From the NCBI GenBank assembly GCA_002798175.1, contig NWQL01000006.1, positions 107,752 to 171,751 on the forward strand: 64,000 bases of DNA, in the 5' to 3' direction. Of the stretch, positions 10,197 through 18,915 are shown piece after piece (positions within the stretch are counted from its first letter, which is position 1; each line of letters starts with the position of its first letter). The notes beneath the pieces were generated by a model. It was not told the origin of the DNA. It did no database searches and saw only the letters and a list, made by a program, of their open reading frames with translations. Both the position numbers and the translations under genes were made by a program. The DNA comes from Lysobacteraceae bacterium NML91-0213. GTDB taxonomy: Bacteria > Pseudomonadota > Gammaproteobacteria > Xanthomonadales > Xanthomonadaceae.

Positions 10197-10750
10197 GGAT
10201 CGAGCCGACCGCACTGCCGGGCTGCGCGATCATCGAGCCGGTGGTATGGGGCGATGCGCGCGGGGTCTTCTTCGAGGCATGGAATGCCGAGCGCTTCGGC
10301 GCGCACGGGCTGCCGACCCGCTTCGTGCAGAGCAACGTCTCGTCCTCCACCCAGGGCGTACTGCGCGGACTGCACTACCAATGGCCACGGCCGCAGGGCA
10401 AGCTGGTCAGCGTGCTGGAGGGCGAGGTCTTCGACGTCGCCGTGGACATCCGCCGCGGCTCGCCCCATTTCGGCCGCTGGGCCGGCGTGGTGCTGAGCGC
10501 GGAGAACCGCCGCCAGCTCTGGATCCCGGAAGGCTTCGCGCACGGCTTCGCGGTGCTGTCCGAGCACGCGGTCTTCAGCTACCTGTGCACCGACGTCTAC
10601 GTGAAGGAGGCCGACGCAGGCGTGCGCTGGGACGATCCGGACATCGGCATCGACTGGCCGATCGCATCGCCCGTACTGTCCGACAAGGACGCGGCCGCGC
10701 CGCGCTTGGCCGAGGTGGCCGAGGACCGGCTGCCGGCGTACGCGCCATGA
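10193..10750 (+). CDS. rmlC: dTDP-4-dehydrorhamnose 3,5-epimerase
   Basis: 185 residues of the RmlC cupin family. RFVQSNVS at 43-50 and GVLRGLHYQ at 55-63 carry the catalytic His61; [11 protein letters not shown] at 109-119 and the following FSYLCTDVY supply the active-site tyrosine region. It epimerises C3 and C5 of dTDP-4-keto-6-deoxyglucose, the third step of dTDP-L-rhamnose synthesis. Both ends overlap neighbours by ATGA (rmlA before, rmlD after), implying translational coupling of the whole set. Confidence 0.95.
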   Translation: MRIEPTALPGCAIIEPVVWGDARGVFFEAWNAERFGAHGLPTRFVQSNVSSSTQGVLRGLHYQWPRPQGKLVSVLEGEVFDVAVDIRRGSPHFGRWAGVVLSAENRRQLWIPEGFAHGFAVLSEHAVFSYLCTDVYVKEADAGVRWDDPDIGIDWPIASPVLSDKDAAAPRLAEVAEDRLPAYAP

Positions 10751-11652
10751 CGATCGTGGTCTTCGGCGGCAACGGGCAGGTTGGGCGCGAATTGCTGCGC
10801 GCGTTGGCGGATGTCGATCGCGTGGTCGCGGCCACGCGCAGCGGTGCCCTGGCCGACGGCAGCCCTTGCGCGCAGGCCGATTTCGCCGATGTGGGGCAGG
10901 CGCTGGCGCTGCTGGAGCGAGAGCGCCCGCTGGCGGTGGTCAATGCTGCGGCGTATACCGCGGTGGATCGCGCCGAGAGCGAGCCGGAGGCGGCCTGCGC
11001 GGCTAACGCGCACGCGCCCGGGGCGATCGCCGGCTGGTGCGCCGCGCATGGCGTGCCGCTGGTGCACTACTCGACCGACTACGTGTTCGACGGCCGTGGC
11101 GAGCGTCCCTACCGCGTCGACGACCCGACCGCGCCGCTCGGCGTCTACGGCGCGAGCAAGCTCGCCGGCGAGGAGGCGATCCGCGCCGCCGGCGGACGAC
11201 ACCTGATCTTCCGCACCGCATGGGTGTACGCCGCGCACGGACAGAACTTCCTGCGCACGATGCTGCGCGTGGGTGCCGAGCGCGATGTGCTGCGGGTGGT
11301 GGCCGACCAGGTCGGCACGCCGACGCCGGCGGCGCTGATCGCCGACGTCACTGCGCGCGCGCTTCGGCATCCCGACGCCACCGGCACCTGGCACCTCACC
11401 GCCGAAGGCGAGACAAGCTGGCATGGCTTTGCCGAGGCGATCTTTGCCGGTGCGGTCGAACGTGGACTGCTGCCGCGTGCCCCGCGGGTCGAGCCAATCA
11501 CTACGGCGGACTATCCGACGCCGGCGAAGAGGCCGGCGTATTCGCGCCTCGACACGTCGACCCTGCAACGTGATTTCGGCGTCGAGCTGCCGCACTGGAC
11601 GCAAGGCCTGGCCCGGGTGCTCGACGAGCTTGCCGCGCAGCCCGCGGATTGA
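10747..11652 (+). CDS. rmlD: dTDP-4-dehydrorhamnose reductase
   Basis: 301 residues, an extended SDR with the NAD(P) loop GGNGQVG at 7-13, STDYVFDG at 109-116 and the catalytic pair Tyr134/Lys138 in YGASK. It reduces dTDP-6-deoxy-L-lyxo-4-hexulose to dTDP-L-rhamnose, finishing the pathway encoded by rmlBACD in this order. Start is the ATG within the overlap with rmlC. The 70-bp gap to the next gene holds a promoter-like TAGAAT rather than a clear terminator. Confidence 0.95.
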   Translation: MTIVVFGGNGQVGRELLRALADVDRVVAATRSGALADGSPCAQADFADVGQALALLERERPLAVVNAAAYTAVDRAESEPEAACAANAHAPGAIAGWCAAHGVPLVHYSTDYVFDGRGERPYRVDDPTAPLGVYGASKLAGEEAIRAAGGRHLIFRTAWVYAAHGQNFLRTMLRVGAERDVLRVVADQVGTPTPAALIADVTARALRHPDATGTWHLTAEGETSWHGFAEAIFAGAVERGLLPRAPRVEPITTADYPTPAKRPAYSRLDTSTLQRDFGVELPHWTQGLARVLDELAAQPAD

Positions 11653-11686
11653 CCGAAGGTCCAAGGCCATCGCGCGGGCGCACCGC

Positions 11687-11692
11687 TAGAAT
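11687..11692 (+). promoter_or_regulatory. Candidate -10 box for the CoA-transferase operon
   Basis: TAGAAT within CGCTAGAATGGGCGC, 30 nt upstream of the subunit A start. The same pattern (CTANANT followed by a GC-rich stretch) recurs before several other genes of this window. No good -35 hexamer is visible at 16-18 nt upstream. Confidence 0.4.
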
Positions 11693-11722
11693 GGGCGCTT
11701 CCTTCCCGCGTGAGTCCGCCCG

Positions 11723-12466
11723 ATGAGTGAAGCGATTTCCACCGAGCGCCCGGCCCGCGCCGGCAAGCTCTGGCCCGATGCAGCGTCCGCGCTGGCCGAC
11801 ATCGTCGCCGACAACCAGACCCTCGCGGTGGGTGGTTTCGGTCTGTGCGGCATTCCCGAGGCGCTGATCGCGGCGCTGCGCGACTCTGGCGTCAAGGGCC
11901 TCACCGCGATTTCCAACAACGCCGGCGTCGACGGCTTCGGCCTCGGCCTGCTGCTGGAGACCCGGCAGATCCGCAGGATGATCTCGTCCTACGTCGGCGA
12001 GAACAAGGAGTTCGAGCGGCAGTTCCTGTCCGGCGAGCTCGAGCTCGAATTCAATCCGCAGGGCACGCTGGCCGAGCGCCTGCGCGCAGGCGGCGCGGGC
12101 ATCCCCGCATTCTTCACCGCCACCGGCTACGGCACCGTCGTCGCCGAGGGCAAGGAAACCCGCGAGTTCAACGGCAAGCACTACGTGCTGGAAACCGCAC
12201 TGACCGCCGACGTGGCGCTGGTCAAGGCGTGGAAGGCGGACACCGCCGGCAACCTGGTGTTCCGCAGGACCGCGCGCAACTTCAACCCGGCCTGCGCCAT
12301 GGCGGGCAAGATCTGCGTGGCCGAGGTGGAGGAGATCGTCGAGGTCGGCGCCATAGATCCGGACCAGGTGCACCTGCCCGGCATCTATGTGGATCGCATC
12401 GTGCACAACCCGACGCCGGAGAAGCGCATCGAGCAGCGCACCGTCCGCAGCAAGGAGTCGAACTGA
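11723..12466 (+). CDS. scoA: 3-oxoacid (succinyl-CoA:3-ketoacid) CoA-transferase subunit A
   Basis: 247 residues of CoA-transferase family I alpha subunit. The N-terminus has [15 protein letters not shown], and [16 protein letters not shown] and [21 protein letters not shown] follow in the usual order. With subunit B it moves CoA from succinyl-CoA to acetoacetate, allowing ketone-body use. In Xanthomonas the pair lies at this same place beside rmlD and was called lpsI/lpsJ because of its position in the LPS locus; sequence alone gives no reason to assign it a role in LPS. The stop overlaps the start of subunit B (TGATG). Confidence 0.93.
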   Translation: MSEAISTERPARAGKLWPDAASALADIVADNQTLAVGGFGLCGIPEALIAALRDSGVKGLTAISNNAGVDGFGLGLLLETRQIRRMISSYVGENKEFERQFLSGELELEFNPQGTLAERLRAGGAGIPAFFTATGYGTVVAEGKETREFNGKHYVLETALTADVALVKAWKADTAGNLVFRRTARNFNPACAMAGKICVAEVEEIVEVGAIDPDQVHLPGIYVDRIVHNPTPEKRIEQRTVRSKESN

Positions 12467-13092
12467 TGGCCTGGACCCGTGACCAGATGGCGCAGCGCGC
12501 CGCGCGCGAACTGAGCGACGGCATGTACGTCAACCTTGGCATTGGCCTGCCGACCCTGGTGGCCAACCACATTCCCGACGGCGTCGACGTCTGGCTGCAG
12601 TCGGAGAACGGCCTGCTCGGCATCGGCCCGTTCCCCACCGAGGACGAGGTCGATGCCGACCTCATCAACGCCGGCAAGCAGACCGTCACTGCACGCCAGG
12701 GCGCGAGCTATTTCGGCAGCCACGATTCGTTCGCGATGATCCGCGGCGGCCACATCGACCTCGCCATCCTCGGTGCGATGCAGGTCACCGCCAGCGGCGA
12801 TCTCGCCAACTGGATGGTGCCGGGCAAGATGGTCAAGGGCATGGGCGGCGCGATGGATCTCGTCGCCGGCGTCAAGCGCGTGGTGGTGCTGATGGAGCAC
12901 GTCGCGAAGGACGGCAGCCACAAGATCCTGCCGGAGTGCACCCTGCCGCTCACCGGCGTTGGCGTGGTGGGCCGCATCATCACCGACCTTGCGGTGTTCG
13001 ACGTGACGCCAGACGGGCTGGTGCTGGTCGAGGCCGCGGATGGCGTCGGCGCCGACGAACTGCGCACGAAGACCGGCGTGCAGTTCGCCTGA
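12466..13092 (+). CDS. scoB: 3-oxoacid (succinyl-CoA:3-ketoacid) CoA-transferase subunit B
   Basis: 208 residues, starting [13 protein letters not shown] at the ATG that overlaps the subunit A stop. The active-site motif [10 protein letters not shown] is at 46-55; Glu47 is the residue that forms the glutamyl-CoA thioester. [21 protein letters not shown] and the C-terminal [13 protein letters not shown] are family features. Usual length. The two subunits are separate here, as in most bacteria, rather than fused as in mitochondria. ugd follows 52 bp later on the same strand and may share the transcript. Confidence 0.94.
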   Translation: MAWTRDQMAQRAARELSDGMYVNLGIGLPTLVANHIPDGVDVWLQSENGLLGIGPFPTEDEVDADLINAGKQTVTARQGASYFGSHDSFAMIRGGHIDLAILGAMQVTASGDLANWMVPGKMVKGMGGAMDLVAGVKRVVVLMEHVAKDGSHKILPECTLPLTGVGVVGRIITDLAVFDVTPDGLVLVEAADGVGADELRTKTGVQFA

Positions 13093-13144
13093 CTGACATG
13101 TCCGTCGGCTATCGTCGGCTTTTCGACCCACGCGTGCGCGACGG

Positions 13145-14482
13145 ATGAAAGTGACTCTGTTCGGGACCGGCTACGTCGGTCTCGTGACCGGGACCTGCCT
13201 GGCGGAAATCGGCCATGACGTCACCTGCGTCGACATCGATGCGGAGCGCATCGCCGGATTGCAGCGCGGCGAGATGCCCATCTACGAGCCCGGCCTGGCC
13301 CCCCTGGTCCAGGCCAATCTCGGCGCCGGGCGGCTGCGGTTCACCACCGATGCGGCCATGGCGCTTGAGGGCGCGGCGATCGTGTTCATCGCGGTGGGCA
13401 CGCCACCGTCGCAGGATGGCGGTGCCGATCTGAGCCATGTGATCGCCGCGGCGCAGACCATCGGTACGAACCTGCGCGGCGATGCGATCGTCGTCAACAA
13501 GTCCACCGTTCCGGTCGGTACCGCTGAGCGGGTGGCGTCCATCATCGCCGAGGTGCTGGCTCGCCGTGGCGTGGCGTTCGATGTCGACGTCGCATCCAAT
13601 CCGGAGTTCCTCAAGGAAGGCGCGGCGGTCAAGGACTGCATGCATCCGGACCGGATCGTGCTCGGCGCGTCGCGGGCGTCCACCATCCAGAGCCTGCGCC
13701 GGCTGTATGCCCCGTTCGTTCGCAACCACGACCGTTTCGTGGAGATGGATGTCCGCTCGGCGGAACTGACGAAGTACGCCGCGAACGCGCTGCTGGCAAC
13801 CAAGATCAGTTTCATGAACGAGATGTCGCGCATCGCCGAACAGGTCGGCGCCGATATCGAACAGGTGCGCCTGGGAATTGGCCCGGACCCGCGCATCGGA
13901 TGGCACTTCATCTACGCCGGCGCCGGCTATGGCGGCGCATGCTTTCCGAAGGACGTGCTGGCATTGGCGCAGGCCGCACGCGACGCGCAGGTGCCTGCCG
14001 ATCTGCTGGCCGCGGTGCACGCCGTGAACGATGCGCAGAAGCGCCACCTTTATGCCCTGATGGAGCGTCACTACGGCGGTGTTCCAGCCGGGAAGACTGT
14101 GGCCGTCTGGGGCGCCGCCTTCAAGCCGAATACCGATGACATCCGGGGCGCGCCGGCCCTCACCCTGATCGAGCAGCTGTGGGCAGCAGGGGCGCGGGTG
14201 CGGGTGTACGACCCGAAGGCGCTGAAGGAACTGCAACGCTTCTACGGCACGCGTGACGAGCTCAAGTTGTGCGACAGCGCTGCCGAAGCGCTCGAGGACT
14301 GCGACGCCCTCGCCATGCTGACCGAATGGCGCGAGTTCCGCAGTCCGGATCTGATGCTGATGCGGGAACGCATCCGCGACCGCGTCGTGTTCGACGGCCG
14401 CAATATCTACGATCCCGCGGAAGTCGAGGACGCCGGGATCGCGTACTACGGCGTCGGGCGGGGGCGCTCGCTGGTGTCCTAG
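13145..14482 (+). CDS. ugd: UDP-glucose 6-dehydrogenase
   Basis: 445 residues. The Rossmann loop GTGYVGLVTG is at 7-16, the conserved NPEFLKEG at 152-159, the lysine-bearing ATKISFMNE near 218-226 and the catalytic cysteine in GGACFPKD (Cys266). The C-terminal domain has AFKPNTDDIRGAPA, normal for the family. It oxidises UDP-glucose to UDP-glucuronate with two NAD+, supplying acidic sugar for capsule, exopolysaccharide or LPS. It overlaps the convergent WbsX-RgpF gene by 4 bp at the 3' end. Position beside rml and xan genes supports a role in the same surface-glycan pathway. Confidence 0.95.
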   Translation: MKVTLFGTGYVGLVTGTCLAEIGHDVTCVDIDAERIAGLQRGEMPIYEPGLAPLVQANLGAGRLRFTTDAAMALEGAAIVFIAVGTPPSQDGGADLSHVIAAAQTIGTNLRGDAIVVNKSTVPVGTAERVASIIAEVLARRGVAFDVDVASNPEFLKEGAAVKDCMHPDRIVLGASRASTIQSLRRLYAPFVRNHDRFVEMDVRSAELTKYAANALLATKISFMNEMSRIAEQVGADIEQVRLGIGPDPRIGWHFIYAGAGYGGACFPKDVLALAQAARDAQVPADLLAAVHAVNDAQKRHLYALMERHYGGVPAGKTVAVWGAAFKPNTDDIRGAPALTLIEQLWAAGARVRVYDPKALKELQRFYGTRDELKLCDSAAEALEDCDALAMLTEWREFRSPDLMLMRERIRDRVVFDGRNIYDPAEVEDAGIAYYGVGRGRSLVS

Positions 14483-16587
14483 CGACCCCGGTCGCGGCTG
14501 GCGAACCGGTACGCCGTGATCTGCTGATCGACGGCAAGCCCGGCGCATTCGGCGGCGGTCATGACGCGAAACCCTGCACCTTTAGCGATCAGCAGAAAGA
14601 CGCGCTCGATGGCATGCGCCAGCGTCCCATCAAGTTGCCCCTCCTCATCTTCGAACTCGTCGACATGCAGGTGCGCATCGAGTAGCGGCCTGAGACTGGC
14701 CAGCCGAAACCAGGCCATGCTGCCCGCGACGAACCGGTCGGCATCGGCGGCCGGTGCGGGAGTTCCCGTCCGCCGGCAGAGATATAGACAGCGCCGTTCG
14801 TTTGCACTCCAGTGGTAGTGGAGCGGCTGCATATGACCTTCGGGGCCCACCACACCCAGGGCGGGATCTTCGAAGAATGCCGCCAGCACTGCGCTGAATC
14901 GGTCAGGTGCGGCGAGCCGCTGCAGCAGTTCGTGGCGCCAGATATCGCCGTCCTCCCGGTGCGTGGAGCGCTTGGTATGGAGCTTTAGGACAACGTCCAC
15001 TCCCTCGTCCAGCATGCGGCCAGCCACCTGCAGGAACGGCAGGATGTCGCGGCCACGGTTCTCCACCTCGACAATTTCGGCATGCGTTCCCTGTTGCTGC
15101 AACACCGTTTCGACCGCCAGGCGCCGCTCCGACGGGACCGTGATGACAAGCCGGTAATCGCGTGCCGCGGTCCCCAGGATCTGCAGGATCTCGGGGAGGA
15201 CGTCCGGATACCACGCATTTATGACGATCGCGACATTTGTCGGGGGTGTGCGACGCATGTCGACATTGCGGCACGGGATAATGCCAGTGAGTAACGCCTC
15301 CCGGGTCGCCTCGAGCCACGCATGCCCCAGACGCTGGTCCGGCTCCAGCACCGCGCCCTCCGCCCACTCGTTCCAGGCATTGATGAAGACCAGGTCGGAT
15401 CCGCTGCGAGGCAGCCGGTTGCGGAGCGTCGCCTCCAGCCAGTCGCGATACCCGCGGGGCGAGGCATGCAGGTAGGTGCGCCCCCGACCAGGGCGCCGCG
15501 GCTCGTTGTCCCAACCACAGTTCACCGCAGGGTGCATTGGGTAGGGTGGGAGAGGTCGCTTCGCCCAGTCGCGCGCGAGTTCGCGCCAGTCGAGCACCTC
15601 GCCCCGGTAACCGGGATTCAACAGGCGCTGGTCGGCGGTCAGCGAGGATGGCGACGAGAGATTGGGGGGGAACTCGACAGCGGCATCGAAGCCGATCGAG
15701 CGTGGGTCGTCGCGCTCGAAAGAGTGCACGCAAGCCAGATGGATCTCGCCGATCCCATTCTGGCGGCACCATCCGCGCCAACGTTCCGCCGTCGCCTGGG
15801 GATCCGGAAGCAGGCCAGTGCGATAGACCAGCAGTACCGGCTTTCCGTCGACGCGCAGGTAACGGGGATCACGCAGGTACCTGGCGACGTGGGCGATGAA
15901 GGCGAGGTCGTCCTCGGGGCTGTGCGACTGCCCGATGAGGATGTCCTGCTCGCGTCCGTCCCAGCGGCGTGACCAGTTCTCGTTGGCCCAGCACAGGCAG
16001 ATCGGGAAATCGATGGTGTCGTCGTCGAGCCACTGCTGCAGCGGCGTTTCCAACAGCGTCCTGCCGGCGAACCAGTAGAAGTACGTGCAGAAGGCGGAGA
16101 TGCCGTAGGCCCGTGCCAGGTCGGTCTGCGCGCGCAGCGTATCGGGCAGGCGAAGGTCGTAGAAGCCGAGATCAGCAGGAAGCCGTGGTTGCACATGACC
16201 TTCGAACTGCGGCAGCGCCCGCGTCACGTTGCGCCATTCGGTAAAGCCCGCACCCCACCAGGCGTCGTTTTCGGGGATCGGGTGGAACTGCGGCAGGTAG
16301 AAGGCCACCAGGCGTGCGGGAAGGGGATCCGGCAAGGCTGCATCAGCACGTTCCTGGTAGCCGACCGCACGGCCACCGGCGTGGAGGCGTGGACGCTCCG
16401 GGAGATCGCTGCCCTGCCATTGTCCTGGTGCGGGTGGAGGTATCAGCGCCGGAACTGATGACAGCACGCGCTGGCGTATGCGGTCGCGTATCGCCTCGGG
16501 CATCGGCAAGGCCCGGAACACCCAGCGAAATACCGCGAACGCTCCGCGATGGATGCGTGCGCGCAAGGTCGTGGCGCCTGTGCTCAC
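14479..16587 (-). CDS. Two-domain glycan biosynthesis protein: WbsX (GH99-like) plus RgpF (rhamnan synthesis F)
   Basis: 702 residues from GTG 16587; the frame is open far upstream, but that is antisense to ETF-QO. Residues ~92-430 match WbsX/GH99-like proteins: FYLPQFHPIPENDAWWG at 96-112, LCWANENWSRRWDG and FINAWNEWAEGAVLEPD. Residues ~465-690 match RgpF-type rhamnan synthesis proteins: VAIVINAWYPDVLPEI, VENRGRDILPFL, LKLHTKRS. Such fusions occur in O-antigen and rhamnose-rich polysaccharide loci and probably act in chain assembly; the activity is not established. The GTG overlaps the TGA of ETF-QO (GTGA), so translation is likely coupled to a respiratory gene, which is odd. A convergent 4-bp overlap joins it to ugd. 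Confidence 0.82.
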   Translation of the reverse strand: MSTGATTLRARIHRGAFAVFRWVFRALPMPEAIRDRIRQRVLSSVPALIPPPAPGQWQGSDLPERPRLHAGGRAVGYQERADAALPDPLPARLVAFYLPQFHPIPENDAWWGAGFTEWRNVTRALPQFEGHVQPRLPADLGFYDLRLPDTLRAQTDLARAYGISAFCTYFYWFAGRTLLETPLQQWLDDDTIDFPICLCWANENWSRRWDGREQDILIGQSHSPEDDLAFIAHVARYLRDPRYLRVDGKPVLLVYRTGLLPDPQATAERWRGWCRQNGIGEIHLACVHSFERDDPRSIGFDAAVEFPPNLSSPSSLTADQRLLNPGYRGEVLDWRELARDWAKRPLPPYPMHPAVNCGWDNEPRRPGRGRTYLHASPRGYRDWLEATLRNRLPRSGSDLVFINAWNEWAEGAVLEPDQRLGHAWLEATREALLTGIIPCRNVDMRRTPPTNVAIVINAWYPDVLPEILQILGTAARDYRLVITVPSERRLAVETVLQQQGTHAEIVEVENRGRDILPFLQVAGRMLDEGVDVVLKLHTKRSTHREDGDIWRHELLQRLAAPDRFSAVLAAFFEDPALGVVGPEGHMQPLHYHWSANERRCLYLCRRTGTPAPAADADRFVAGSMAWFRLASLRPLLDAHLHVDEFEDEEGQLDGTLAHAIERVFLLIAKGAGFRVMTAAECAGLAVDQQITAYRFASRDRGR

Positions 16588-18215
16588 AGGTTCTGGTAAT
16601 TCGGCCCCGAGCCACCTTCCGGCGTGACCCAGGTGATGATCTCGTACGGGTCCTTGATGTCGCAGGTCTTGCAGTGCACGCAGTTGGCGGCGTTGATCTG
16701 CAGGCGCCTGCCGTGTTCGGCCTGGGCGTCCTCGACGATCTCGTAGACCGCGGCCGGGCAGAAGCGCGTGCAGGGGTTGTTGTATTCCTCGACGCAGCGG
16801 GTCACGCAGATCGAGGTGTCGTGCACGTGCAGGTGCACGGGCTGGTCCTCGTCGTGCTCGGTGGCGGCGAAGTACACGCCGGCGAGGCGGTCGCGCGGGG
16901 CGAGGTCGCGCTGCACGTAGTCGCGCTTCGGTTGCTCGTGCTTGCCGACTTTGTCCAGTGAACTCCAGTCGGCGTTGACCTTCAGCGTCCACGGCGAGCG
17001 GCCGCCGGTGACGGTTTCCCAGGCGCCGTTGGCCAAGCCGAACCACATGCCCTTCTTGAAGCCGGGCTTGATGTTGCGCACCTTGCGCAGCTCGGCCACG
17101 GCGTCGGAGGCGCGCAGTTTCGCGTCAAAGCCCGCCGCGGCGAGCTGGCTGGCAACCAGGTGCTCGGCCGCCAGCATGCCGCTGCGGATCGCCTGGTGGG
17201 TGCCCTTGATCTTGGGCACGTTGAGCAGGCCGGCGGTGTCGCCGATCAGCAGTGCGCCGGGCATCTCCACCTTCGGCAGCGACTGCCAGCCACCGGTGAC
17301 GATCGCGCGCGCACCGGCCGACAGGATGTTGCCGCCATCCAGCAGCGGCTTGATCATCGGATGGTGCTTCCATTGCTGGAACGCCTCGTAGGGCGCGTAG
17401 TTCGGGTCCTTGTAGTCCAGCCCGCTGACGTAGCCGATGGCGACCTGGTCGTTTTCCAGGTGGTAAAGGAAGCTGCCGCCATAGGTGCTGGTGTCGGCCG
17501 GCCAGCCCAGCGTGTGCACGATCTTGCCGGGCGTGCCGCGTCCGGCGGGCAGCTGCCACAGCTCCTTGATGCCGATCGAATACGCCTGCGGATCGCTGTC
17601 GCCGTCGAGGTTGAAGCGCCGCACCAGCCGCTTGGTCAGATGCCCCCTCGCGCCCTCGGCCAGCACGGTGACCCTGGCGCGGATGTCGATGCCCGGGGTG
17701 TAGCCCGGCTTGTGCGAACCGTCCTTGGCGATGCCCATGTCACCGATGCGCACGCCAAGCACGGTGCCATCTTCAGCATGCAGGGTCTCGGCGGCGGCAA
17801 AGCCCGGGTAGATCTCGACGCCCAGCGCCTCCGCCTGCGGTGCCAGCCACGCGCACATCGCGCCCAGGCTCACGATGAAGTTGCCATGGTTGCGCATGCC
17901 CGGCGGCACGATCGGCGCCTTGCGGCCGCCGTCCTTCGTCAGCAGCCAGAACTCGTCGTCGGCAGCCGGTACGCACACTGGCGGCGGGGTGTCGCGCCAG
18001 CCGGGCAGCAGGGCATCGAGCGGACCGGGCTCGATCACCGCGCCGGACAGGATGTGCGCACCGATGGTGCTGGACTTCTCGATCACGCAGACCGAGATGT
18101 CCGGATCGAGCTGCTTCAGGCGGATCGCGAACGACAGGCCCGCCGGGCCGGCGCCCACGGTGACGACGTCGTACTCCATCACGTCACGTTCGATGGCGTC
18201 GGCTGGCTGGTTCAT
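16584..18215 (-). CDS. Electron transfer flavoprotein-ubiquinone oxidoreductase
   Basis: 543 residues from ATG 18215. The FAD-binding GAGPAGLSFA lies at 21-30, the substrate/quinone region carries the typical AHILSGAVIEPG, and the C-terminal ferredoxin-like domain holds the four 4Fe-4S cysteines Cys486, Cys512, Cys515 and Cys518 (CVHCKTC). All cofactor motifs are intact. It takes electrons from reduced ETF (etfAB, 8 kb away) to ubiquinone at the inner membrane, linking fatty-acid and amino-acid oxidation to respiration. Met13 is an alternative start. The stop overlaps the GTG of the glycan gene downstream, and no terminator separates them. Confidence 0.95.
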   Translation of the reverse strand: MNQPADAIERDVMEYDVVTVGAGPAGLSFAIRLKQLDPDISVCVIEKSSTIGAHILSGAVIEPGPLDALLPGWRDTPPPVCVPAADDEFWLLTKDGGRKAPIVPPGMRNHGNFIVSLGAMCAWLAPQAEALGVEIYPGFAAAETLHAEDGTVLGVRIGDMGIAKDGSHKPGYTPGIDIRARVTVLAEGARGHLTKRLVRRFNLDGDSDPQAYSIGIKELWQLPAGRGTPGKIVHTLGWPADTSTYGGSFLYHLENDQVAIGYVSGLDYKDPNYAPYEAFQQWKHHPMIKPLLDGGNILSAGARAIVTGGWQSLPKVEMPGALLIGDTAGLLNVPKIKGTHQAIRSGMLAAEHLVASQLAAAGFDAKLRASDAVAELRKVRNIKPGFKKGMWFGLANGAWETVTGGRSPWTLKVNADWSSLDKVGKHEQPKRDYVQRDLAPRDRLAGVYFAATEHDEDQPVHLHVHDTSICVTRCVEEYNNPCTRFCPAAVYEIVEDAQAEHGRRLQINAANCVHCKTCDIKDPYEIITWVTPEGGSGPNYQNL

Positions 18216-18307
18216 GCTGGCTCGTGCTCCCGGATACAGGAGGCGATTGTCGCGTTTTCGCAGTGAACGCGGCAAATTGAGGTTCCCGCCTTTGTCCCGT
18301 CACGCGA

Positions 18308-18895
18308 ATGCTGCAACCCCTCGACTTGCCCGGTGCCGATGTCCGCTTCGATCCGGCGTGGCTGGCGGAGGCCGAGGCGGGCGCACTCTTCGGGACGCTG
18401 CACGAGGGGCTCGCGTGGGAGACCCACCGCGTGCGGCTGTTCGGACGCGGGATCGAGAGTCCCCGGCGCAGCGTGTGGATCGGCGATGCCGACGCCGCCT
18501 ACCGCTATTCCGGCACCCGTTTCGAGCCCCGGTCATGGACGCGGTAGTTGCGCGCGCTGGCCACGCGTCTCGAGGCCGCCACCGGTGCGCGGTTCAACAG
18601 CGTGCTGGCGAACCTGTATCGGGACGGACGCGACGGCATGGGCTGGCACAGCGACGACGAGCCGGAGCTCGGGCCGCGGCCGGTGATCGCATCGTTGAGC
18701 CTTGGCGCGACGCGGCGCTTCGCGTTCAAGGCGCGCGCGGGCGGCGCACGGCTGGTGATGCCGTTGCCGCACGGCAGTCTGTTGCTGATGGGTGGAGACA
18801 CCCAGCGGCTGTACCGGCATGCGCTGCCGAAGACGGCGCGGGTGGTGGGCCCGCGGATCAATCTGACGTTCCGTCGGGTGCAGGCGCGTGGGTGA
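18308..18895 (+). pseudogene. alkB: AlkB-like 2-oxoglutarate/Fe(II) dioxygenase interrupted by an in-frame TAG
   Basis: A single reading frame is interrupted once, by TAG at 18545-18547 (codon 80). Before it, residues 1-79 match the AlkB N-terminus (WLAEAEAGALFGTLH.., SVWIGDADAAYRYSGT); after it, 18548-18895 carries the catalytic core: FNSVLANLYRDG, the iron ligands in WHSDDEPE, the distal His in YRHALPKT, and the 2-oxoglutarate arginine in RINLTFRR. AlkB enzymes remove alkyl groups from DNA or RNA bases by oxidation. A single C-to-T change from CAG would create this stop, but other routes are possible. A shortened protein from TTG 18548 would keep the iron site but lose the nucleotide-recognition lid. 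A sequencing error cannot be excluded. Confidence 0.75.
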
Positions 18896-18915
18896 GGGCG
18901 CCTTGCGCGCCGGGA

